Source: JBFGFG01 sp041627475 (GTDB lineage: Bacteria; Actinomycetota; Nitriliruptoria; Nitriliruptorales; Nitriliruptoraceae). From it: DNA of 10,502 bases. Under the pieces are notes generated by a model. It was not told where the DNA came from and searched no databases. It saw nothing but the letters and a program-made list of their open reading frames with translations. The stretch spans positions 1 through 10,502 of the forward strand of contig JBFKQZ010000095.1 in assembly GCA_041627475.1 (NCBI GenBank). The letters are read 5' to 3'. Below, in pieces: positions 5,785 through 10,502 of this stretch. Every line of letters starts with the position of its first letter. Positions within the stretch are counted from its first letter, which is position 1. The position numbers and the translations under genes were made by a program.

Positions 5785-6947
5785 GCGACGGCCATGACCA
5801 CGAGGGTCTGGTTGTGGAAGCCGCGCGTCCCGTCGACGCGGGCGAACTCGCCGTAGGTGTAGAAACCGGCGAGGGGCACGTCGGGGAACTGCTGGTGGAT
5901 GCGGTCGATCTCGGCGCCGAGGCCGGGGTCGCCGAGCACCCCGCGACGGGCGATGCAGTCGAACGCGAGCAGGCCGAGCGGCTCGCGCCCCTCGAGCTGG
6001 TCGCGGGCGTCGCGACAGGCGTCGTCGGTGGCGTCGAGCACGGTCGCCTCGTCGCCGTCGAGGAGCCAGGCGAGCTCGCCCTGGGGGACGCCGGCGATGC
6101 ACTGGAGCGTCCGGGCCTCGAAGTCGGCGTCACCCACGAAGCGGACCTCGACGCCCGTGCGGCGTTCGAGGCCGAGCGGGTGGGTGATCGCGAACTTCGT
6201 GAAGGCCTCGTGGTCGGTCCGCGCCGCAGCGGGCGCGTCGAGGAGGTCGAGGTAGACGTCCAGCGCGGGTCGGTCGTCCAGCCGGTGCACGACGTTGCCC
6301 TCGCTGTGGGTCACCAGCAGCCGGCCCCCGATCGGCCGCCAGCCGTGCTCGACCCCGATCCCGATCGGCCCGTCGGAGCCGATCGCGGCGGCGACCACGG
6401 CGTCGGTGAGCACCTCGTCGTCGAAGAGCTGCCGCGTGCGCTGCATCCGCAGGCCGTCACCGGCGCAGCCGCCGACGAGCCGCGTCGTCGCGCCGAGCGT
6501 CGAGTAGGCACCTCGGACGACCTCCTGCTGGTCGCCCGCCAGGCCGTCGCTGAGCAGGAGCAGGACCCGGTGGGGTCGGTCCGCCACGGCCAGCCCCGTC
6601 CGGGCGACCGAGGCGCCGGCGCCGTGCAGCGAGCGGGACGCGTCGCGGGCGACGGAGGTGGCAACCGTGAAGCCACCCCCGCCGAAGGCGACGACGACCA
6701 CGCCGACGTCCCCGGCACCGACGTCGGCGAGCTCGCCGGCGGTCGTGCAGCCGAGCAGGGGGACGTCGGGCGCGGCGGACCGGATCCCGGCCGTGACCGC
6801 GGACACGTCGAGGTCGTCGGAGACGAAGGCGACGAGCAGCTGCGGCTCGTCACCAGTGATGGCGTCGCTGGCTGCGGCCGCGCCGGCGGCGCCGTGGTCG
6901 TGGTGCGTCGAGGTCCCGACGCCGAGCCAACGCGTGGTGTCCGTCAT
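5781..6947 (-). CDS. FIST-domain sensory protein
   Basis: A 388-residue cytoplasmic protein made of the two FIST (F-box and intracellular signal transduction) domains. FIST_N covers about 36-225, with LLGCTTAGELAD (64-75) and LVGGCAGDGL (157-166). FIST_C covers about 226-375, with the diagnostic GFYTYGEFAR (361-370) and GFHNQTLVV (376-384). FIST domains are known as predicted small-ligand sensors, often encoded with or fused to kinases, cyclases and chemotaxis receptors. There is no signal peptide or membrane segment. The start at 6947 is preferred over an ATG 18 nt upstream because GGAGG lies exactly 5 nt before it. The stop overlaps the histidine kinase start by 4 nt. I infer that this protein senses a metabolite and passes the state to the kinase encoded just after it. 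Confidence 0.9.
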   Translation of the reverse strand: MTDTTRWLGVGTSTHHDHGAAGAAAASDAITGDEPQLLVAFVSDDLDVSAVTAGIRSAAPDVPLLGCTTAGELADVGAGDVGVVVVAFGGGGFTVATSVARDASRSLHGAGASVARTGLAVADRPHRVLLLLSDGLAGDQQEVVRGAYSTLGATTRLVGGCAGDGLRMQRTRQLFDDEVLTDAVVAAAIGSDGPIGIGVEHGWRPIGGRLLVTHSEGNVVHRLDDRPALDVYLDLLDAPAAARTDHEAFTKFAITHPLGLERRTGVEVRFVGDADFEARTLQCIAGVPQGELAWLLDGDEATVLDATDDACRDARDQLEGREPLGLLAFDCIARRGVLGDPGLGAEIDRIHQQFPDVPLAGFYTYGEFARVDGTRGFHNQTLVVMAVA

Positions 6948-6952
6948 GTCAC

Positions 6953-6957
6953 CCTCC
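6953..6957 (-). promoter_or_regulatory. Shine-Dalgarno GGAGG that fixes the FIST start
   Basis: On the minus strand GGAGG is followed by GTGAC (5 nt) and ATG at 6947-6945. An upstream in-frame ATG at 6965 has no comparable site, and its first codons would run through this sequence. Confidence 0.75.
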
Positions 6958-7042
6958 GTCCCCATCTCGTCTGTCGGCCGTCGCAGCGGGAGGCGTTAGC
7001 GCGCCACGTCCACGGTCGACTGGCAGGTGCCCACCCCGGGCC

Positions 7043-7056
7043 GGTTGCATGCAGCC
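7043..7056. promoter_or_regulatory. Imperfect 14-bp palindrome upstream of the MaoC gene
   Basis: GGTTGCATGCAGCC has a perfect 8-bp core TGCATGCA and outer GG/CC pairs, with one mismatched position per arm. It lies in the 133-bp divergent spacer between the FIST and MaoC genes, 10 nt before the MaoC ribosome site. It could be an operator or a small leader hairpin. I could not identify convincing promoter hexamers for either direction in this spacer. Confidence 0.3.
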
Positions 7057-7080
7057 ATCCGCCAACAGGAGCACCTGCAC

Positions 7081-7584
7081 ATGCCCACCGAGGACTTCGG
7101 CCGCTACCTCGACGACTTCGAGGTCGGGGACGTCTACAAGCACTGGCCCGGGAAGACGATCACGCAGGCGGAGGACATCCTGTTCTGCTCGATCACGATG
7201 AACCAGCACCCGCTGCACTCGGACGACAACTACGCAGCCTCGGCGACGCCGCACGGCAAGGCGATGGTGGTGGGCAACCTCGTCTACTCCATCGTGCTGG
7301 GCCAGTCGGTGCCCGACGTCAGCGGTCGTGCGATCGCGAACCTCGAGATCGAGTCGCTGAAGCACGCGAACCCGACCTTCCACGGCGACACGATCTACTC
7401 CGAGACCGAGGTGCTGGAGAAGCGCGAGTCGCGGAGCAAGCCCGATCGCGGGATCGTGAAGGTGAAGACCATCGGCTACAAGCAGGACGGCACGGTGGTC
7501 TGCGAGTTCACCCGCAGCGTGCTGGTCCCCAAGCGCGGCCACGGCTTCGACGGGCATGTCGGTCGGCCCGAGCCGAAGGCGTAG
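7081..7584 (+). CDS. MaoC-fold acyl-CoA hydratase/dehydratase (hot-dog), single domain
   Basis: A 167-residue hot-dog protein of the MaoC/(R)-hydratase group. The family opening YLDDFEVGDVY is followed by KTITQAED. The hydratase-2 signature region is MNQHPLHSDDNYA (40-52), then NPTFHGDTIYSETEVLEKRESRSKP (97-121) and GIVKVKTIGYKQDGTVVCEF. The usual catalytic Asp of GDxNPxH is Asn41 here, and the following Asn is His43, while His46 is kept. As I recall, this MNxHPLH form is common among small actinobacterial MaoC proteins encoded with CitE-like lyases (for example the mycobacterial Rv2499c group), so it is not evidence of decay. A role in hydrating mesaconyl- or itaconyl-type CoA esters is plausible given the malyl-CoA lyases 5 kb away, but the substrate is not shown by the sequence. 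The start at 7081 has AGGAG (7067-7071) 9 nt upstream. It ends 14 nt from a convergent gene. Confidence 0.85.
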   Translation: MPTEDFGRYLDDFEVGDVYKHWPGKTITQAEDILFCSITMNQHPLHSDDNYAASATPHGKAMVVGNLVYSIVLGQSVPDVSGRAIANLEIESLKHANPTFHGDTIYSETEVLEKRESRSKPDRGIVKVKTIGYKQDGTVVCEFTRSVLVPKRGHGFDGHVGRPEPKA

Positions 7585-7598
7585 GGAACGCCGCCGGC

Positions 7599-8138
7599 TC
7601 AGGCGCCGCGGGCGAGGGCGATGACGCGCCGGGCGCGTCCTCGCAGCTCCTCGTCGGCGTCCTCGGTCGCCAGCCACCGGAACAGGCCCTCGACGTCCAG
7701 TCGGGGGCCTGCGTCCGTGAGGAGGAGCTGCGTCCCCATGCCGTCGACGACGGCTCCGGCATGCTCGATCGCCCCGCGGGGCAGGCCCGCCAGCAGCGAC
7801 CGGACGTCGTCGACCGCGGCCGCTGGCACGACCTCCATGTCGCCGCCGTCGGCCCACCGCCGACCGAGCTCGGCCCACACGTCGTCGTAGGTCGCCCACG
7901 CGGCCTGGCTGCCGAGCTCGTCGAGGTCGGCGCCGGTCTCGACGGCGATCGCCGCGACGATGGCCGCGTGGACCCGCTCGACCGCCGGCGCGGGTGCGTC
8001 GTCCGGCATCGCGACGGCGACGGCGAGCACGCCGCGGGCGGCCTGCATGGCGTCCTCGACGCGGTCGCACACCGCGGCTCGCACGAGCTCGCCCCAGCCC
8101 TCGACCAGGATGGCGTTCCACCCCGACTCGTCGTCCAC
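7599..8138 (-). CDS. Unrecognised 179-residue soluble protein
   Basis: I do not recognise a family. The product is Ala/Asp/Glu/Val-rich, with no signal peptide, membrane helix or cysteine cluster (one Cys near 24), and is probably largely helical. Segments with some character are ILVEGWGELVRAAVCDRVEDAMQAARG near the N terminus, AAWATYDDVWAELGRRWADGG in the middle, and LFRWLATEDADEELRGRARRVIALARGA at the end. Two GTG codons are possible starts (8144 and 8138). The second is preferred because GGAGG ends 5 nt before it, whereas that site abuts or overlaps the first. It converges on the MaoC gene (14-nt gap) and is divergent from the nucleotidase gene. Coding status is supported by the ribosome site and by an uninterrupted frame filling the gap between two secure genes. 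Confidence 0.6.
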   Translation of the reverse strand: MDDESGWNAILVEGWGELVRAAVCDRVEDAMQAARGVLAVAVAMPDDAPAPAVERVHAAIVAAIAVETGADLDELGSQAAWATYDDVWAELGRRWADGGDMEVVPAAAVDDVRSLLAGLPRGAIEHAGAVVDGMGTQLLLTDAGPRLDVEGLFRWLATEDADEELRGRARRVIALARGA

Positions 8139-8143
8139 CGCCA

Positions 8144-8148
8144 CCTCC
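8144..8148 (-). promoter_or_regulatory. Shine-Dalgarno GGAGG that decides between two GTG starts
   Basis: On the minus strand GGAGG, then TGGCG, then GTG at 8138-8136 gives a normal 5-nt spacing. The alternative GTG at 8144 overlaps the end of this site and could not use it. Confidence 0.6.
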
Positions 8149-8175
8149 CGGTCCGGGCAACGGACGCGACGACCA

Positions 8176-8181
8176 TACGAT
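8176..8181 (+). promoter_or_regulatory. -10 box TACGAT for a probable leaderless nucleotidase mRNA
   Basis: TACGAT matches the actinobacterial TAnnnT -10 box, and +1 would fall at 8187-8189. The ATG at 8189 would then be at or next to the 5' end of the mRNA. No Shine-Dalgarno sequence precedes any of the three possible ATGs (8180, 8189, 8195). No -35 hexamer is evident. Confidence 0.45.
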
Positions 8182-8188
8182 GCGTCGC

Positions 8189-8752
8189 ATGGGCATGCGT
8201 ATCGGAATCGACCTCGACGGCGTGGTCGCGGACTTCAACCGCGGCTGGACCACGGCGTGGAACGAAGAGCGGGGCACCGCCATCCGTGTGGAGGACGTCG
8301 ACGACTGGGACGTGCTCCCGAAGTTGACCGGCCTGCCGTCGATGCGGGAGTTCTGGCGGTGGGCCTCCGACCTCGGTGACGGTCGCTCGCTCTTCCGCGA
8401 CCTGCCCACCTTCGACGGTGCCGTGGACGCGGTGCGGGCGCTCGCACGCGCCGGGCACGACCCGGTGGTCCTGACGGCCAAGCCGCACTGGGCGGTCCAC
8501 GACACGTTCGCGTGGCTGGCCGACGTCGAGTTCCCGACGACCGAGGTGCACATCCTCGACGAGAAGTGGACCGTCGACTGCGACGTCTACATCGACGACG
8601 CCCCGCACGTCCTGCGCGGCTACGTCCGCCACCGGCCCGACGCGACGATCCTGCGCTACGTCCGCCCGTGGAACCACCCCGTCGACGGGACGCACGACGT
8701 CGGGGGCTGGGACGACATCCTCGGCCTCCTCGGCGTCGCGTCGGTCGCCTGA
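8189..8752 (+). CDS. HAD-superfamily 5'(3')-deoxyribonucleotidase-like phosphatase
   Basis: About 187 residues with all four HAD motifs. Motif I is IGIDLDGVVADFN, with nucleophile Asp8 and acid/base Asp10. Motif II is VVLTAKP, with Thr96. Motif III is Lys126 in DEKWTVDCDVYIDDAPH, and motif IV is Asp136/Asp137 in the same stretch. The short cap and the sequence around DEKWTVDCDVYIDDAPH fit the NT5C/5'-nucleotidase C-type group, which removes phosphate from (deoxy)nucleoside monophosphates; the real substrate could be another small phosphate ester. Three ATGs at 8180, 8189 and 8195 are in frame. The one at 8189 is favoured because the TACGAT box would start transcription there. It stands alone, divergent from the unknown 179-residue protein, with its own promoter, 107 nt before phnD. 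Confidence 0.82.
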   Translation: MGMRIGIDLDGVVADFNRGWTTAWNEERGTAIRVEDVDDWDVLPKLTGLPSMREFWRWASDLGDGRSLFRDLPTFDGAVDAVRALARAGHDPVVLTAKPHWAVHDTFAWLADVEFPTTEVHILDEKWTVDCDVYIDDAPHVLRGYVRHRPDATILRYVRPWNHPVDGTHDVGGWDDILGLLGVASVA

Positions 8753-8770
8753 GTCCGCTGTCGAAGCACG

Positions 8771-8807
8771 TTTGCCAAAGTGGCCCCCCGGCCTACTAGC
8801 GTGCTAG
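8771..8807 (+). promoter_or_regulatory. Candidate phnD promoter with overlapping inverted repeat
   Basis: TTTGCC (8771-8776) and TACTAG (8794-8799) are 17 nt apart, a reasonable -35/-10 pair; TAGCGT (8797-8802) is an alternative -10. An inverted repeat CTAGC-GT-GCTAG (8796-8807) lies over the -10 and start region, where a repressor would be expected to act. It does not match the PhoP or PhnF sites I know. Leader length to the phnD ATG would be about 54 nt. Confidence 0.45.
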
Positions 8808-8859
8808 CAGGTGCCGGCCGCCCCTGTGCCGGTCCCTCCAGAGACAGAAGAGAGCAACG

Positions 8860-9903
8860 ATGAAGTTCCGCAGGCTGATGGTCGCCACCACGGCGGTCGC
8901 CCTGCTCGCCACCGCGTGCGCTGGCGAGGAGGACCCGGTCGAGACCGACGACACCACCGAGGAGACGACGGACGAGACGTCCGACGAGATGGACGACGAG
9001 GAGATGGACGAGGAGGCCGCGGGCGAGATGCCCGAGGAGCTCGTCTTCGGCTTCGTGCCGTCGCGTGAGGCCGACCAGCTGGTCGAGTCCGCGGACGCCC
9101 TCGCGGCCGTGCTCGAGGAGGCCACCGGCATCCCGACGAAGTCGTTCGTCTCCAGCGACTACGCCGCCCTGACCGAGGCGATGGCGTCCGGCCAGGCCCA
9201 GATCGGCGCCTTCGGCCCGCTCGGCGTGGTCCGTGCGATCGAGACTGCCGACGTGGAGTTCATCCTCCAGTCGGCGCGTTTCGGTTCGTTCACCTACCAC
9301 ACGCAGTACATGACCAACGACCCCGACACGTACTGCCTCGACGAGGTCGTGCAGGACGAGGACGGCAACAGCTACTGCAACGGCACGCTCGACGCCGAGG
9401 AGGGCCCGGCCGGTGAGGACGCCATCGCGCTCATCACCGCCGAGACGCCCTTCGCCTACGTCGACCCGACCTCGACCTCCGGCTACCTGATCCCGGCGCT
9501 GCAGATGCAGAACCTGGGTGTCGACATCTCCGCCTTCGACTTCTTCGCCGGTGGCCACGACGCCTCCGTGCAGGCGGTCTACGACGGTGACGTCGCGGTC
9601 GGCCTGTCGTTCGACGACGCCCGCTCCACGATCGCCGAGCAGTTCCCGGACGTCGGCGAGAAGGTCGTCGTCTTCGCCTACTCGCAGGAGATCCCGAACG
9701 ACGGCTTCGTCGTCTCGGCCTCGCTGCCGGACGAGCTGAAGGCGACCATCGCGCAGGCGATGCTCGACTACGCCGCCACCGAGGACGGTGCGCAGGTGCT
9801 CGACGACCTGTACGAGATCGGTGGTCTGCGTGAGGGCGACGACGCCGTCCTGGACGTCATCCGCGAGGCGGACGAGGCGTTCGGTGACAGCTTCGCCGGC
9901 TGA
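8860..9903 (+). CDS. phnD: Phosphonate/phosphite-type ABC transporter substrate-binding lipoprotein
   Basis: A 347-residue PhnD-family binding lipoprotein. The signal peptide MKFRRLMVATTAVALLATAC ends in a lipobox with Cys20, followed by a very acidic Asp/Glu/Thr linker (about 22-60). The binding domain begins at LVFGFVPSREADQL and contains SDYAALTEAMASGQAQIGAFGP (99-120) and the ligand-loop motif VDPTSTSGYLIPAL (201-214), which binds the phosphorus group in this family. Between YMTNDP and AYVDP there is an insertion (about 155-195) with Cys159 and Cys173, a likely disulfide in an exported protein, where typical PhnD proteins have a short VRADSGI-type segment. The start has an AGAGAG ribosome site 5 nt upstream. 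It is the first gene of an operon with phnC, 133 nt downstream. Phosphonate, phosphite and phosphate importers cannot be told apart from this sequence alone. Confidence 0.92.
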   Translation: MKFRRLMVATTAVALLATACAGEEDPVETDDTTEETTDETSDEMDDEEMDEEAAGEMPEELVFGFVPSREADQLVESADALAAVLEEATGIPTKSFVSSDYAALTEAMASGQAQIGAFGPLGVVRAIETADVEFILQSARFGSFTYHTQYMTNDPDTYCLDEVVQDEDGNSYCNGTLDAEEGPAGEDAIALITAETPFAYVDPTSTSGYLIPALQMQNLGVDISAFDFFAGGHDASVQAVYDGDVAVGLSFDDARSTIAEQFPDVGEKVVVFAYSQEIPNDGFVVSASLPDELKATIAQAMLDYAATEDGAQVLDDLYEIGGLREGDDAVLDVIREADEAFGDSFAG

Positions 9904-9923
9904 CACCTGACCTGAGCACGGCA

Positions 9924-9953
9924 CGAGGCCGGCCGCTCATGCGGCCGGCCTCG
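9924..9953 (+). terminator. Strong 13-bp hairpin between phnD and phnC
   Basis: CGAGGCCGGCCGC (9924-9936) and GCGGCCGGCCTCG (9941-9953) are perfect inverted repeats around the 4-nt loop TCAT, 20 nt after the phnD stop. No T run follows, only GTTGTG. Inside an operon it may act as a partial terminator or as a 3' stabiliser that raises the level of binding protein relative to the transporter. Confidence 0.75.
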
Positions 9954-9991
9954 CGTTGTGCCGAGCCATGCACCACCATGTGCGACCCCCG

Positions 9992-10011
9992 GGCCGCTGA
10001 CGACGGCGGCC
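9992..10011 (+). promoter_or_regulatory. Second leader hairpin upstream of phnC
   Basis: GGCCGC (9992-9997) pairs with GCGGCC (10006-10011) around an 8-nt loop, 11 nt before the phnC ribosome site AGGAG (10023-10027). The 3' arm extends to GCGGCCGG (10006-10013), which is identical to 9941-9948 in the upstream hairpin and could compete for pairing with 9929-9936. Confidence 0.35.
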
Positions 10012-10036
10012 GGGCCGGACCCAGGAGCACCTCCGG

Positions 10037-10502
10037 ATGATCGAGTTCGCCAACGCTTCCGTGACGTACCCGGGGGGCGTCAAGGCCCTCCGTGACGTCG
10101 ACCTGAAGATCGACGACGGCGAGATGGTCGTGATCGTCGGCCTGTCGGGCGCCGGCAAGTCGACGCTGATCCGCGCCGTCAACGGCCTCGTCAAGGTCAC
10201 CGGTGGTGACGTGCGCGTGGACGGCGAGTCCGTGCCGAACGCGTCCGACGCCGAGCTCCGGGCGATCCGGTCCAAGATCGGGATGATCTTCCAGGGCTTC
10301 AACCTCGTGAAGCGCACCTCGGTGCTCAACAACGTCCTGATGGGACGGCTGTACGAGACTGCCACGTGGCGCACGCTGCTGGGTCGGTACCCGGCAGCGG
10401 ACGTCGAACTCGCCATGCGCGCGCTCGAGCGCGTCGAGATCGTCGAGAAGGCCTACGTCCGCGCGTCCAACCTCTCGGGCGGTCAGCAGCAGCGCGTGGC
10501 GA
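10037..10502 (+). CDS. phnC: Phosphonate/phosphite-type ABC transporter ATPase, 3' end missing
   Basis: The first 155 residues of a PhnC-family ATPase that powers import of the ligand bound by PhnD; family members are about 250-280 residues. Visible motifs are the A-loop Tyr11 in VTYPGGVKAL, Walker A GLSGAGKST (35-43), Q-loop IFQGFNL with Gln86, the PhnC-typical VLNNVLMGRL (97-106), and the signature LSGGQQQR (146-153). Walker B, the D-loop and the switch His lie beyond the window. The ATG at 10037 has AGGAG 9 nt upstream and begins where the family does (MIEFANASVTYP). It follows phnD on the same strand after 133 nt containing two hairpins. A permease gene (phnE) is expected next but is outside the window. 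Confidence 0.93.
   Translation, partial: MIEFANASVTYPGGVKALRDVDLKIDDGEMVVIVGLSGAGKSTLIRAVNGLVKVTGGDVRVDGESVPNASDAELRAIRSKIGMIFQGFNLVKRTSVLNNVLMGRLYETATWRTLLGRYPAADVELAMRALERVEIVEKAYVRASNLSGGQQQRVA

Noticed and set aside
4615..6947. Idea that the OmpR-type regulator at 2606 is the cognate partner of the FIST-linked kinase
   Set aside because: That regulator overlaps its own membrane kinase by 4 nt, the normal sign of a cognate pair, and the FIST pair is convergent to it. Cross-talk remains possible but is not supported.
7027..7080. Upstream start for the MaoC gene
   Set aside because: It would place the good AGGAG ribosome site inside the coding region, and the extra 18 residues do not fit the family N terminus.
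7994..8188. Longer start for the nucleotidase
   Set aside because: The extension is Arg/Pro-rich and antisense to the unknown protein; the HAD fold starts at MRIGIDLDGVV.
5763..8327. A very long open frame on the plus strand (about 850 codons)
   Set aside because: It runs antisense to the FIST gene, most of the kinase region and others, reads as Arg/Val/Asp/Gly-rich low complexity, and arises because stops are rare in GC-rich antisense frames. The genes opposite have complete domain motifs.
8656..9924. A 422-codon open frame on the minus strand opposite phnD
   Set aside because: Antisense to a clear lipoprotein with signal peptide and ligand motif; composition is that of a frame shadow.
9969..9984. 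Short GCAC/GTGC inverted repeat between phnD and phnC
   Set aside because: Only 4-bp arms, expected by chance in this base composition.

Overview
The window comes from a very GC-rich bacterium. Start codons are frequently GTG, ribosome sites are AGGAG-like, and two genes look leaderless with TAnnnT -10 boxes, which suggests a high-GC actinomycete. The acidic Asp/Glu/Thr linker of the phosphonate-type binding lipoprotein and the Chloroflexus-like malyl-CoA lyase would fit deep-branching actinobacteria such as Nitriliruptoria. That placement is an inference from general resemblance, not a search result. No tRNA, rRNA, CRISPR array, insertion sequence or phage gene was seen. Coding density is high, and no gene-free stretch exceeds about 135 bases.

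Layout. (1) 1-1797, minus strand: two CoA-ester lyase family genes in tandem. The upstream one is a Chloroflexus-type L-malyl-CoA/beta-methylmalyl-CoA lyase. The downstream one resembles (3S)-malyl-CoA thioesterase (Mcl2) and is cut by the window edge. They are separated by a short spacer with two copies of a 17-bp repeat, one of which supplies the ribosome site. (2) 1874-2485, minus: a membrane-anchored, low-complexity exported protein of unknown role. (3) 2606-4578, plus: an OmpR-type response regulator and a two-helix membrane histidine kinase overlapping by 4 nt, divergent from the exported protein. (4) 4615-6947, minus: a FIST-domain sensory protein and a cytoplasmic GAF-like histidine kinase overlapping by 4 nt, with no response regulator beside them. 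(5) 7081-7584, plus: a MaoC-fold acyl-CoA hydratase/dehydratase. (6) 7599-8138, minus: an unrecognised 179-residue protein. (7) 8189-8752, plus: a HAD-family 5'(3')-deoxyribonucleotidase-like protein, probably leaderless. (8) 8860-10502, plus: the start of a phosphonate/phosphite/phosphate ABC importer operon, with binding lipoprotein PhnD, a strong intercistronic hairpin, then ATPase PhnC running off the window.

How the parts may work together. The two lyases, and possibly the MaoC hydratase, fit the C4/C5 CoA-ester chemistry of the ethylmalonyl-CoA pathway, the 3-hydroxypropionate bicycle or the methylaspartate cycle (mesaconyl-CoA, beta-methylmalyl-CoA, malyl-CoA, glyoxylate). The rest of such a pathway is not visible here. 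The envelope two-component system may control the divergent exported protein. The FIST/kinase pair looks like a two-protein cytoplasmic small-molecule sensor. The final operon imports an oxidised or reduced phosphorus compound.

Most of the window is recognisable housekeeping, metabolic and signalling content. I do not see a clear new system. The most worthwhile leads are the orphan FIST-histidine kinase pair, the phnD-phnC hairpin with a possible alternative pairing, the two-cysteine insertion in PhnD, and the repeat-borne ribosome site.
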